Below, in pieces: positions 44,362-55,382 of a stretch of DNA of 64,000 bases (position 1 is its first letter; the number at the start of each line of letters is the position of its first letter). This stretch comes from Shimia marina. GTDB taxonomy: Bacteria > Pseudomonadota > Alphaproteobacteria > Rhodobacterales > Rhodobacteraceae. The translations under genes and the position numbers were made by a program. The notes under the pieces were generated by a model. That model had not been told where the DNA came from, did no database searches, and saw only the letters and a list, made by a program, of their open reading frames with translations. The stretch covers positions 518,997-582,996 of the forward strand of contig NZ_CYPW01000027.1 in NCBI RefSeq assembly GCF_001458175.1, read 5' to 3'.

Positions 44362-44976
44362 ATGATTAAACTCTACCACCTCAACAAATCGCGCTCGCTC
44401 CGGATTATGTGGCTTCTGGAAGAAATTGGACAGCCCTATGAGCTCTGCGCCTATCATCGGAACAGGGAGACATTTCTGGCACCTGATGCACTGAAAGATA
44501 TCCATCCGCTTGGGAAAGCGCCCATGCTGGAGATTGACGGCCATCTGATCACGGAATCTGCCGCCATTGTGGAAGTGCTTTGTCAGAGATTCGCGCCCCA
44601 TATGCTGCCCGATGCCAGTGATGAAGCAGCCAGTCTGGCGCATCTTCAACTGATGCATTTTGCCGAAGGCTCCGCCATGACGCCGCTTTTGCTGGGCATT
44701 TATACCAGCCGTCTTGGGGAGGCCGCCGCCCCCTTGCATCCGCGCATCCAATCAGAAACTCAAAGCCATTTTGCCTATATGGAAAGCCTGATCCGACCCT
44801 CGGGGCATTTTGTACTGGATCAATTGTCAGCAGTGGATGTGATGATGCTGTTTCCTGCGCAGGCCGCCATCCACCGGCTCGGACTGGCAGCGGCCTTTCC
44901 TAAGCTGGCCGCCTTTGTTGGATCCATTGAGGCGCGTGAGGCGTTTCAGAAAGCGGCGTTGCGCGACGAAGGTTAA
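44362..44976 (+). CDS. glutathione S-transferase family protein
   Basis: 204 residues: thioredoxin-fold N-terminal domain (KLYHLNKSRSLRIMWLLEEIG, the cis-Pro/ESAAIVE glutathione-binding site) and helical C-terminal domain. A Ser in the SRS segment at residues 9-11 is a candidate catalytic residue, as in beta/theta-like GSTs. The substrate is unknown. A strong composite terminator follows. Confidence 0.9.
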   Translation: MIKLYHLNKSRSLRIMWLLEEIGQPYELCAYHRNRETFLAPDALKDIHPLGKAPMLEIDGHLITESAAIVEVLCQRFAPHMLPDASDEAASLAHLQLMHFAEGSAMTPLLLGIYTSRLGEAAAPLHPRIQSETQSHFAYMESLIRPSGHFVLDQLSAVDVMMLFPAQAAIHRLGLAAAFPKLAAFVGSIEAREAFQKAALRDEG

Positions 44977-44983
44977 CCCATGT

Positions 44984-45033
44984 GGCGCGCCATCAGGGCC
45001 ATATGACATGGCCCTGCCCCGCGCGCCGTTTTT
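44984..45033 (+). terminator. terminator of gst
   Basis: Outer stem GGCGCGC/GCGCGCC and inner stem AGGGCCAT/ATGGCCCT, then GTTTTTAC. It reaches the end of the convergent olsA gene. Confidence 0.8.
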
Positions 45034-45856
45034 ACATAGAGGTCTCAAGCCCCGCGCGGACCAAATTTTCTGCGGCGCGCGCCAGAGCTTTGCGATCCGC
45101 GAAATCGGCCACTTTTAGAGGCGCGTGGTAAGTGAGTGTCACCGCGCCCTGCCGCTTGGCCGCCAAAGTGCTCAGCAGGTGCGGACCAAATTCCATATCA
45201 CCCCACCAGCCATAAAAGCGCGGCTCGGCACCCTTTGGGGCGTGATAGCGCACGGTCACCGGCTGAATGATCATGTCCTCTTTCAGATTTGGATCAAAGA
45301 AGGCCTGAAACAGCGTAGTTTTGAACGGCAGCACGCGCAGGCTGTCGCTGCTGGTGCCTTCCGGGAAAAACAACAGCTGGTGCCCTGCCCGCAGCCGATC
45401 CTCAAACAGTTCTTTATGCGCCCGCGCCTCACGCCGGTCACGTCGGATGAACAAGGTGCCGGTGGCCCGCGCCAGCCAGCCGATGCCGGGCCAGTTGGCC
45501 ACTTCAGCCTTGGAGACAAAATAGACCTGCTGTGGCGCGTTCAGCGCAAAGATATCCAGCCAAGACGCATGATTGGCCACCACCGCGCCCTGATCGCGGA
45601 TGGGCGTGCCCTCCGTGGCAAAGCGGATGCCCAGCAGGCGGAAGGCATTGCGGCACACAAACTGCGTGATGTAGGGCGTCCATGGGCGGCGCAGACCAAA
45701 AAGCGGTTTTTCGATCATGCGCAGAAGCAGCAAAAGCGCAAGGCAGCCGAAAACCAATAGCGCCAGCGGCAGGCCGCGGATGAGGGCGCGCAACGCGCCC
45801 ATGACACCAATCTTATGGGGGATCGGATAGCCTTCGTCACCTTCCCAGGTGCTCAC
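45032..45856 (-). CDS. olsA: lysophospholipid/lyso-ornithine lipid acyltransferase OlsA
   Basis: A 274-residue membrane-associated PlsC-type acyltransferase with an N-terminal hydrophobic helix (LPLALLVFGCLALLLLLRM), the catalytic NHASWLDIF (H-x4-D) motif near residue 90 and FPEGTSSD. With the upstream OlsB-type gene it should add the second acyl chain to lyso-ornithine lipid; a phosphatidic-acid role is also possible. The two genes overlap by four bases. Confidence 0.88.
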   Translation of the reverse strand: MSTWEGDEGYPIPHKIGVMGALRALIRGLPLALLVFGCLALLLLLRMIEKPLFGLRRPWTPYITQFVCRNAFRLLGIRFATEGTPIRDQGAVVANHASWLDIFALNAPQQVYFVSKAEVANWPGIGWLARATGTLFIRRDRREARAHKELFEDRLRAGHQLLFFPEGTSSDSLRVLPFKTTLFQAFFDPNLKEDMIIQPVTVRYHAPKGAEPRFYGWWGDMEFGPHLLSTLAAKRQGAVTLTYHAPLKVADFADRKALARAAENLVRAGLETSM

Positions 45857-46632
45857 AGTTTGCGCCCTTTGGTATAGAGTGCCCGGTTTTTCTCATTCAT
45901 GCGTGCTGTGTCGAGGATCAGACAGACATCGGTGGTGTTAAAGGCATGATCCAGATAGGCACCCTCCCCTACAAATCCGCCAATCCGCAGATAGGCCTTG
46001 ATCAACGGCGGCACCGCCAACATGGCGGCGCGACGGTCAATCTGCTCCTCCGGGATCAGATCCATGGGTTCAAACACCTCTTTCTGCGCGCGCGTGCGGA
46101 TGTCTTTGGGGGCAAGGTGGCGATGATGCAGCAGCGAAAGTGCGGCGGCATGCGCATTTACATCGGTGCCGTGAAAACTCGCCACACCAAAAAGAATGTC
46201 GATGTCATGTTCGGACACATAGGCCGCCAGCGCACTCCAGAGATGAAACATGCCCACACCGCCGCGATAGGCGGGCAGCAGGCAGGATCGCCCCAATTCC
46301 AGCAGGCGGCGGCCCGAGGCCTTGAGCGCGGTAAGATCATATTCATCTTCGGAATAGAATTGCCCAATCTGGACGGCCTGCTCTTCGCGCAGCAGACGGT
46401 AAACCCCCACGACCTGATCCAACGGATCGGATTTAAGCGCATTGTCGCGCAGGATCAAATGATCGAAATAGGCGTCAAAACGATCAATTTCGAGCCGGGC
46501 GTCATGATCGACCATATCCCCATCGGCGCCCAGTTCCTCGACAAACACGCGGTAGCGCAGGCGTTGCGCGGCCCTCAGCTCTTCCTCAGTCGTGGCAAGC
46601 TTAACCTGAAATTCCGGCACATGTGCGCTCAT
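45853..46632 (-). CDS. olsB: L-ornithine N-alpha-acyltransferase OlsB
   Basis: A 259-residue GNAT-like acyl-ACP-dependent transferase that attaches a 3-hydroxyacyl chain to ornithine, the first step of ornithine lipid synthesis. Typical OlsB stretches are AAQRLRYRVFVEELGA, FDAYFDHLILRD, LELGRSCLLPAYRGG and the C-terminal DVCLILDT. It is followed directly by olsA, the known olsBA order. Confidence 0.9.
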   Translation of the reverse strand: MSAHVPEFQVKLATTEEELRAAQRLRYRVFVEELGADGDMVDHDARLEIDRFDAYFDHLILRDNALKSDPLDQVVGVYRLLREEQAVQIGQFYSEDEYDLTALKASGRRLLELGRSCLLPAYRGGVGMFHLWSALAAYVSEHDIDILFGVASFHGTDVNAHAAALSLLHHRHLAPKDIRTRAQKEVFEPMDLIPEEQIDRRAAMLAVPPLIKAYLRIGGFVGEGAYLDHAFNTTDVCLILDTARMNEKNRALYTKGRKL

Positions 46633-46754
46633 CGCCCCACCGTGTCCTCTTTGTTTTGATGCGTTTTAGGCAGGCGACGCTCAGAAATCAACCAAGCGAC
46701 AATCTGCGCATGCATTCATAGATTTTTCACGCAATACACGATTTGTTAACCAAA

Positions 46755-46937
46755 TCAGACGTCTGATGCGGGCATGAGCATGACACGCGTGCCATCCAAG
46801 ACGACCTTGCCCGCGTCCCGGAAATTGACGGTGATTTTGCCGCCGATGTTGGATTGAACCTGTCCCAGCCCCCAATCGGGTTGATCCGGATGGGTAACCA
46901 GCATACCGGGTTCCAAAAAGGCGTTCAGATCTTGCAT
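46755..46937 (-). CDS. DUF3553 small protein
   Basis: A 60-residue protein (MQDLNAFLEPGMLVTHPDQ... ending MLMPASDV) of the DUF3553 family, an SH3-like fold resembling the UvrD/PcrA-type C-terminal RNAP-binding module. The start at 46937 lies only 28 bases from the start of chpT on the other strand. An IR GATTTG-TTAAC-CAAATC (around 46739-46755) ends the gene and may act as a terminator. The role is unknown. Confidence 0.8.
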   Translation of the reverse strand: MQDLNAFLEPGMLVTHPDQPDWGLGQVQSNIGGKITVNFRDAGKVVLDGTRVMLMPASDV

Positions 46938-46965
46938 GGGGCGCTCGTCGCAAAAGGGAATACAG

Positions 46966-47562
46966 ATGTCACATAGTACGGATTTCGCCGCATTGGTAGG
47001 GTCGCGAATTTGCCACGACCTGATCAGCCCCGTAGGCGCAATTGGAAATGGTTTGGAACTACTGTCGTTAACAGGGGATGCCAAAGGGCCAGAGATGGAC
47101 ATGATCTCTGACAGCGTGAACAACGCAAATGCGCGTATTCGCCTGTTTCGAGTGGCCTTTGGTCAGCCAGGCGATACACAGATGGTCGGCGAAGCGGAAA
47201 TTCAATCTATTCTTCAGGGACTTGCGCCCAGTTCTCGAGTCTCCACCTACTGGGAAGTCGACGGTGCGGTGCCGCGCTCTGAACTGCGCCTCGCCTTCTT
47301 GGGGTTGATGTGTTTTGAAAGCGCGATGCCCTTTGGCGGGAGCATCACGGTGACACGTGAGGGAGAGGGCTGGTTCCTTCTGGCCGAAACGGAAAAATTG
47401 CGTGCGGACCCTGATCTGTGGGAACCGGTGGCAAAAGGCGATGTGCCAGAAGGGCTGGTCCCGGCAAAAGTGCAGTTTGGCCTGCTGCCGGCGGGCGCCA
47501 AAATGCTGGGGCGGGATTTGAAAGTGGATCTCAATGAGGTGAGTATTGAGGTGCGATTCTGA
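46966..47562 (+). CDS. chpT: histidine phosphotransferase ChpT
   Basis: A 198-residue phosphotransferase that passes phosphate from CckA to CtrA and CpdR in alphaproteobacteria. The phosphorylatable His17 lies in SRICHDLISPVGAIGNGLEL, followed by a degenerate ATPase-like domain. AAAAGGGA precedes the ATG at 46966. The CckA and CtrA genes are elsewhere. Confidence 0.92.
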   Translation: MSHSTDFAALVGSRICHDLISPVGAIGNGLELLSLTGDAKGPEMDMISDSVNNANARIRLFRVAFGQPGDTQMVGEAEIQSILQGLAPSSRVSTYWEVDGAVPRSELRLAFLGLMCFESAMPFGGSITVTREGEGWFLLAETEKLRADPDLWEPVAKGDVPEGLVPAKVQFGLLPAGAKMLGRDLKVDLNEVSIEVRF

Positions 47563-47587
47563 TTAACCCATTCTTAACAAATAGATA

Positions 47588-47614
47588 GGGCACCTTGTTA
47601 AGGCGCCCTTTTTT
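47588..47614 (+). terminator. terminator of chpT
   Basis: GGGCACCTT-GTT-AAGGCGCCC with one A-C mismatch, followed by TTTTTT. It lies between convergent chpT and proA. Confidence 0.88.
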
Positions 47615-47630
47615 GCTTTTGCACGCAAGC

Positions 47631-48896
47631 TTAAGAGCGGGTCGCGCCATCCCCTTCGACCAGATATTTGAAGCTGGTGAGCTGTGCCGCGCCAACGGGA
47701 CCACGCGCGTGCATTTTGCCGGTAGCAATGCCGATTTCTGCGCCCATGCCAAATTCCCCACCGTCTGCAAACTGCGTGGAGGCATTGCGCATCAGAATGG
47801 CACTGTCGAGCCGCTCAAAGAAACGGGCCGCTGTCGCATCGTCTTCGGTCAGGATGCAATCGGTGTGATTGGAGCCATATTGGCGGATATGCGCGATGGC
47901 CCCGTCAACATCAGGAACCACTTTGGCAGCGATATCCATATCCAGATACTCCTTGCCCCAATCTTCAGGGGTGGCCGCTGTGGTGCCTGCGATCTTTTGC
48001 AGGGTTTCATCCGCATGCACCCGCACACCGGCATCCAGCAGCATCTGAATGAGCGCCGCGCCCAGCGTTTCTGCAAGACTTTCATGGATCAGCAGACATT
48101 CCGCAGCGCCACAGATGCCGGTGCGGCGGGTTTTGGCGTTGAGCACCACATCCATGGCTTTTTGCGCATCAGCAGCGGCATCAACATAGATGTGCACGAT
48201 GCCTTCAAGATGGGCAAAAACCGGCACGCGGGCTTCGCGCTGCACGAGGCCCACGAGGCCTTTACCACCGCGCGGCACAATCACATCCACGGTGTCGACC
48301 ATGGTCAGGAGTTCCTGCACCGCGGCGCGGTCACGAGTGGGCACCAGTTGAATCGCCGCTTCTGGCAGGCCAACGGATTTCAACCCATCAACGAGGCAGG
48401 CATGAATGGCACCAGAGCTGTGAAAGCTTTCAGAGCCGCCACGCAAGATCACGGCATTGCCCGATTTCAGACACAGCGCGCCCGCGTCTGCGGTCACATT
48501 GGGGCGGCTTTCATAAATCACGCCAACCACACCCAGAGGCGTGCGCACGCGGCGGATGTTGAGGCCGGAAGGCATATCCCACTGGGTCAGTACCTCGCCA
48601 ACAGGGTCATCTTGTGCCGCAACAGTGCGTAGGCCGGACACGATGCCCTCAATGCGGGGCTCATCGAGCATCAGGCGATCCATCATCGCATCAGAGAGGC
48701 CTTTGTCACGGCCAAATTCGAGGTCTTTTTTGTTGGCCTCAATGATCTCGGTGCGACGGGACCAGACCGCATCGGCGGCAGCCTCAAGCGCGGCGCGCTT
48801 CACCTCCGGCGGGGCAAAGGCCAGCTCCGCGCTTGCCGCTTTGGCTTGCGCGCCAATCTGGGCCATCAGGGCGGGGATATCTGCGATGTCTTTCAT
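47631..48896 (-). CDS. proA: glutamate-5-semialdehyde dehydrogenase ProA
   Basis: A 421-residue NADPH enzyme that reduces glutamyl-5-phosphate in proline synthesis. Catalytic Cys in [16 protein letters not shown] region [30 protein letters not shown]. The ATG at 48896 follows AAAGGA; the in-frame sequence upstream is not ProA-like. Last gene of the obgE-proB-proA group. Confidence 0.97.
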   Translation of the reverse strand: MKDIADIPALMAQIGAQAKAASAELAFAPPEVKRAALEAAADAVWSRRTEIIEANKKDLEFGRDKGLSDAMMDRLMLDEPRIEGIVSGLRTVAAQDDPVGEVLTQWDMPSGLNIRRVRTPLGVVGVIYESRPNVTADAGALCLKSGNAVILRGGSESFHSSGAIHACLVDGLKSVGLPEAAIQLVPTRDRAAVQELLTMVDTVDVIVPRGGKGLVGLVQREARVPVFAHLEGIVHIYVDAAADAQKAMDVVLNAKTRRTGICGAAECLLIHESLAETLGAALIQMLLDAGVRVHADETLQKIAGTTAATPEDWGKEYLDMDIAAKVVPDVDGAIAHIRQYGSNHTDCILTEDDATAARFFERLDSAILMRNASTQFADGGEFGMGAEIGIATGKMHARGPVGAAQLTSFKYLVEGDGATRS

Positions 48897-48972
48897 CAGA
48901 TCTGTCCTTTGTGGGTTACGATATGTGATCAGAGTTTCGCCTTCGGCGAGGATATTTGCATCAAGAGGAAGG

Positions 48973-51711
<2,739 letters not shown>

Positions 51712-51725
51712 ACGCGTTCTCCTCC

Positions 51726-52319
51726 TCAAAGAGCCACATAAAGCACAGAGAGGACGGTCAGGGCCGCCAATGTGCGCATTAAATAAATTTCCCCGCGCGT
51801 GCCTGCGACGCGTCTTGCGATCCGATCTCCGGCATAGGTCCAGATCGGATGCAGAACGGCCTGCGCGCTCAAAAGGCAGATGGCAATTGTTGCCGTGGCC
51901 ATCAAGGCTGATGTCCCCGGTGTGACAAAATTTGTAAATCCGGCCACGATCATGGCCCAGGCCTTGGGATTGAGCGGGTGCACCAGCAGGCCAGCGGCAA
52001 ATCCTGGCGGCGTTTGCGGATCTGCGCTTGCTGTGGTCAGGCGCAGATTGGCAACCTTCCAGGCAAGCCAGAAAATATAAGCCACACTCAGCCATTTCAG
52101 CGCTTCAAAAAGCCCCGGCACCGCCTCGGCGAGTTCCATCACACCAAAGCCAATCGGCCAGATGATCAATTGCTTGCCCAGAGCCACCCCGGCCACAAAT
52201 GGCAAGGCCGCCCGAAAGCCAAAGCGCGCGCCTGTTGCCAAAAGCGCCATATTCGCAGGCCCAGGTGTGCCCACCTGACTTGCGGCAAAAACGCTAAAAC
52301 TGATCACGGCAACGCTCAT
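51726..52319 (-). CDS. LysE-family translocator
   Basis: A 197-residue exporter-type membrane protein with about six helices. GTPGPANMALLATGARFGFRAALPF near residue 20 is the family motif (PGP). Exports amino acids or related compounds in relatives. Start at the ATG 52319; a TTG four codons earlier is possible. It is 14 bases upstream of the GNAT gene. Confidence 0.9.
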   Translation of the reverse strand: MSVAVISFSVFAASQVGTPGPANMALLATGARFGFRAALPFVAGVALGKQLIIWPIGFGVMELAEAVPGLFEALKWLSVAYIFWLAWKVANLRLTTASADPQTPPGFAAGLLVHPLNPKAWAMIVAGFTNFVTPGTSALMATATIAICLLSAQAVLHPIWTYAGDRIARRVAGTRGEIYLMRTLAALTVLSVLYVAL

Positions 52320-52347
52320 GGCGTATCTCAATACTCAAAAAGAAAAA

Positions 52348-52372
52348 GGGACCGGCGTTTGCTGCCGGTCCC
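52348..52372 (-). terminator. terminator of rplU-rpmA
   Basis: Nine-base perfect stem GGGACCGGC/GCCGGTCCC around GTTTGCT; read on the minus strand it is followed by TTTTTCTTTTT. It separates rpmA from the LysE gene. Confidence 0.93.
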
Positions 52373-52401
52373 TTAGATGTCTCATAACCTTTTGGGTCGG
52401 C

Positions 52402-52671
52402 TTATTCAGCGGCCTCCGCCACTGGCAGAACCGAAATAAAGGTGCGGCCTTTGAGGCCTTTGTGGAACTTCACGTTGCCGTCAACGGTTGCAAAGATGGT
52501 GTGATCTTTGCCCATGCCAACGCCTTCGCCCGGCCACATCTTGGTGCCGCGCTGACGCAGGATGATGTTGCCTGGGATCACGGCTTCGCCACCGTATTTC
52601 TTCACGCCAAGACGGCGACCTGCGGAGTCGCGACCGTTACGGGAACTACCACCAGCTTTTTTATGTGCCAT
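52402..52671 (-). CDS. rpmA: 50S ribosomal protein L27
   Basis: 89 residues with the family start [24 protein letters not shown] and [15 protein letters not shown]. Located near the peptidyl-transferase centre. Directly downstream of rplU (23 bases). Confidence 0.98.
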   Translation of the reverse strand: MAHKKAGGSSRNGRDSAGRRLGVKKYGGEAVIPGNIILRQRGTKMWPGEGVGMGKDHTIFATVDGNVKFHKGLKGRTFISVLPVAEAAE

Positions 52672-52694
52672 ATCGTTAGTCTCCTATCCGTCTT

Positions 52695-53294
52695 TTACTT
52701 CGCCAGTTCGGCTGCTTGCGCAACCCACTCTGGCTTCACTTTGGCGCCTTCGAAGGTGTCAACATCCACGGCTGCCAGAGCAGCGTAAGTGGTGATGCCT
52801 GCCTCCACCAGTTTCTTGGCAGCGGCTGGACCAACGCCGGTGATGGCGGTCAGGTCGTCGCCTGCTGCTGCCGGAGCTTCTGCTTTTGCAGCGGCTTTGG
52901 CAGGTTTGGCTTCTGCTGCTGCGGCAGGAGCGGACACGGAGCCTGCGCCGATTGCAGCTTTCACACCAGACTTGTCACCACCGGTGGCAAGAATGTCGGT
53001 GATGCGAACCAGTGTCAGTTTCTGACGGTGGCCCACGGTGCGCTTGGAGCTGTGCTTACGACGACGCTTCACGAATTTGATCAGCTTTTCGCCTTTGATC
53101 TGTTCGATCACGTCAGCCTGCACGGCAGCGCCTTCAACGAAAGGTGCGCCAACAACGGTGGACTCACCGCCAACCATCAGCACATCGTTGAATTGAATCT
53201 TTTCGCCAGCGTCTGCAGCCAGTTTTTCGACACGCAGGACGTCGCCTGCCTGTACTTTATACTGTTTACCGCCGGTCTTCAGGACTGCGAACAT
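52695..53294 (-). CDS. rplU: 50S ribosomal protein L21 with C-terminal extension
   Basis: 199 residues, about twice the usual 103. The first 105 are standard L21 (MFAVLKTGGKQYKVQ..., VKRRRKHSSKRTVGHRQKLT). An Ala/Lys/Pro-rich linker follows, then a helix-hairpin-helix-like module with LTAITGVGPAAAKKLVEAGI, reminiscent of DNA/RNA-binding HhH motifs. Extended L21 is known in Rhodobacterales. It heads rplU-rpmA. Confidence 0.97.
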   Translation of the reverse strand: MFAVLKTGGKQYKVQAGDVLRVEKLAADAGEKIQFNDVLMVGGESTVVGAPFVEGAAVQADVIEQIKGEKLIKFVKRRRKHSSKRTVGHRQKLTLVRITDILATGGDKSGVKAAIGAGSVSAPAAAAEAKPAKAAAKAEAPAAAGDDLTAITGVGPAAAKKLVEAGITTYAALAAVDVDTFEGAKVKPEWVAQAAELAK

Positions 53295-53522
53295 GTCCTA
53301 TTCCTTCGATCTGATCGCGTCCTGTGGCCCCGCATCCTGAAGGATTTGGCGTTGTGGCAGGCTTTGACACCATGCCGCCTCGAACTGCGCGCCCCTGTAT
53401 GGGGCTGTGTTACAATAAAATCAGGCGCAAAGTCTGCACTTCACGCCGGATGCGCGCTTATCCTGTGGAAAACCTCTCAAGTCAACCCTTAACTTCGGCC
53501 CACATCGCGCCAGGCGCCGACC

Positions 53523-54395
53523 TTACAGCTCCTGTGCGGGTTGTAACTCCCCCATGCGCAGCGCCAAGGCTTCAAACCGGTTTGACATCACTTCAAAATG
53601 CACCGCGTTCATCAGTTCGTAGACCGTCATCATATCCGGATGCTCCAGCGCCTCAGTATAGGCTGCAATCTCCTCCACAGAGAAATCCTGATAGGTGTAG
53701 GCGGCATTGCGCAGGGACGACTGCTCCATTTCATGCGCAATCTCTTCTGCATTCTCATTGAGAGCCGCGCGCAGCCCCTCCTCATCTGTGCGCAGAGAGA
53801 TCACCCCCGCATAAGAGGCCGCCAAAAGAAACCTGACCTGAATTTCAGTCATGGCCTGCCCGCCAATGTCTTTGGGATCAATCGCGTGGTTCATGCGCTT
53901 AAACAAATCAATGCGCGGATCGTCATTGGCTTTGAGCGCGTCAAGCAATGCGGCCCCATCTGTGTCTTTGGCGATATCATCTCCCATATGCGAGCTATTC
54001 TCCACCGCCACAAGGCGTTGCCCAAGGTCGCTGGCATAAAATTCAGCCGCATGCGCCAGCAAAGCCTCATCCAATGTGGCCTCCAAAATATCAAGCGCGC
54101 GGCTCTGCATGAGTTCAACATCAAACACATCCTCAGAAAGCGTCTGCCACTGAAGGCCAAAATCTTCCTCGGCCAATCCCAGCATTTCCGGCGCCGCCGA
54201 AGCCGAGAGCGCAATTGACTCAATCGCCACATCAAAGCCGGTGACCTGTAAAAACGCAGCCACGCGATCCCGGCCTGCGGCCTTCGCGCCACCTGCGATG
54301 CCAGTCAAGCAGAGCACAAACACAGCGCAGAAGCCAAAAATGGCGCGCAGGGAGATCACAGAGGGCGGGGCCAATCGGGCAAGAGCTGAAACCAT
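53523..54395 (-). CDS. DUF2059 exported protein
   Basis: 290 residues with a signal peptide (SLRAIFGFCAVFVLCLTGIAGGAKA) and two DUF2059-like helical regions: DILEATLDEALLAHAAEFYASDLGQRLV and a second related repeat NAAYTYQDFSVEEIAAYTEALEHPD. Periplasmic. The function is unknown. The 228 bases upstream of rplU that end beside this gene contain no other gene. Confidence 0.82.
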   Translation of the reverse strand: MVSALARLAPPSVISLRAIFGFCAVFVLCLTGIAGGAKAAGRDRVAAFLQVTGFDVAIESIALSASAAPEMLGLAEEDFGLQWQTLSEDVFDVELMQSRALDILEATLDEALLAHAAEFYASDLGQRLVAVENSSHMGDDIAKDTDGAALLDALKANDDPRIDLFKRMNHAIDPKDIGGQAMTEIQVRFLLAASYAGVISLRTDEEGLRAALNENAEEIAHEMEQSSLRNAAYTYQDFSVEEIAAYTEALEHPDMMTVYELMNAVHFEVMSNRFEALALRMGELQPAQEL

Positions 54396-54501
54396 AACTA
54401 CAGGCTAAATCATTTCACGGGCGAAACAACGCAAATCCCACTTGCACGTGATCACGAACGCGCGTAAACGACGGCGCACCAAGACCACGGTCTATGCGGA
54501 C

Positions 54502-54591
54502 GGAGAGGTGCCGGAGTGGTCGAACGGGGCGGTCTCGAAAACCGTTGAGCCTTCACGGGTTCCCAGGGTTCGAATCCCTGTCTCTCCGCCA
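54502..54591 (+). tRNA. tRNA-Ser (CGA)
   Basis: A 90-base class II tRNA with encoded CCA. Acceptor GGAGAGG pairs with TCTCTCC; anticodon loop CTCGAAA gives anticodon CGA (codon UCG); a long variable arm (TTGAGCCTTCACGGGTTCCC region) and T-loop TTCGAAT are present. Discriminator base G fits serine. Confidence 0.96.
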
Positions 54592-54926
54592 TTATCCCCC
54601 TTGATACTTATTGTATAATTCGCCTTTTTTTGCACCTAAGAAACCTCTGATTTGTTTCCTGAACCTTGAGCCACTTTGGGCCATTAGCTTCATACAATGA
54701 CACCTTTTGCAGCCTTTAGGTGTGCCGACCATATAAGCGAATGGAATACTTGATTAGATAACAATCTTTCGAGCGTGGCGCGAAGCGTGCAACCCGTCGA
54801 AGATAAGGGGCTAGCAGAAACGATGGGCTGGCCTGATCCCCCCTTACATTTCGGGTGCAGCTGCCGCCCCCCCCTCCGACCCATTTAAGAGACGTGCTGT
54901 GGGAAATGAGAGCACCTAAATACCAA
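54592..54926. other. 335-base intergenic region after tRNA-Ser
   Basis: No gene that I can support and no integrase or repeat of the tRNA 3' end, although tRNA-Ser genes are frequent attachment sites. It contains an 8-C run at 54867-54874. No other structure is evident. Confidence 0.5.
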
Positions 54927-54961
54927 AAAATCCCTCAAACAATTGTAACTTGAGGGATTTT
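54927..54961 (-). terminator. terminator of the first tRNA-Asn
   Basis: AAATCCCTCAA and TTGAGGGATTT pair around CAATTGTAAC; on the minus strand T-rich DNA follows. It begins just after the CCA of the tRNA. Confidence 0.85.
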
Positions 54962-54963
54962 TA

Positions 54964-55038
54964 TGGCTCCGGCGGTAGGGATCGAACCTACGACCAATTG
55001 ATTAACAGTCAACTGCTCTACCGCTGAGCTACGCCGGA
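54964..55038 (-). tRNA. tRNA-Asn (GTT), copy 1
   Basis: A 75-base cloverleaf with CCA: acceptor TCCGGCG/CGCCGGA, anticodon GTT in the loop CTGTTAA, T-loop TTCGATC. Identical to copy 2. Confidence 0.97.
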
Positions 55039-55165
55039 ACATTTATCTCTGAGCTGCCTCAGAAGGTGTCGCAGGGTATAGCCGCGCTTTTTGGGGACGT
55101 CCAGAGGATTTCTTACCGATTGCAGGAAGAAATTTCACCTCAGAACACAAGCTTGCGAAAAACAA

Positions 55166-55200
55166 AAAATCCCTCAAGTCTTTGTGACTTAAGGGATTTT
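55166..55200 (-). terminator. terminator of the second tRNA-Asn
   Basis: AAATCCCTCAAGTC pairs with GACTTAAGGGATTT (one mismatch) around TTTGT; on the minus strand T-rich DNA follows. Confidence 0.85.
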
Positions 55201-55202
55201 TA

Positions 55203-55277
55203 TGGCTCCGGCGGTAGGGATCGAACCTACGACCAATTGATTAACAGTCAACTGCTCTACCGCTGAGCTACGCCGGA
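55203..55277 (-). tRNA. tRNA-Asn (GTT), copy 2
   Basis: Same 75-base sequence as copy 1, 239 bases away in direct orientation, with its own terminator and upstream GGGTATAGC segment that may carry a promoter. Confidence 0.97.
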
Positions 55278-55382
55278 ACATCTATCCCTGAGCTGTCTCA
55301 GGAGATGTGGCGGGGTATAGCTTTGGATTTCAGAGACGTCCAGAGGCTTTTTTGAAGTTTTTTGAATTTCCGCAAAAAACTT

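Larger units (their letters stand above)
54925..55340. repeat. tandem duplication carrying two tRNA-Asn genes
   Basis: Two copies in direct order, about 239 bases apart, each with a terminator stem, an identical tRNA-Asn and similar DNA upstream of the tRNA (GAGCTG-CTCAG..., GGGTATAGC, GACGTCCAGAGG). The tRNAs are identical; the flanks have diverged moderately, so the event is not recent but the tRNAs are held constant. Confidence 0.8.

Noticed and set aside
51712-52095. 128-residue N-terminal extension of the GNAT protein
   Set aside because: It is the antisense-like shadow of the LysE gene in another frame; the family start is at 51711.
54690-54884. Possible 64-residue minus-strand gene after tRNA-Ser
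   Set aside because: Low-complexity sequence with no recognisable start signal or family feature.
54502-54963. tRNA-Ser as an integration site of a genomic island
   Set aside because: No integrase, no direct repeat of the tRNA end and no accessory genes in the following region.
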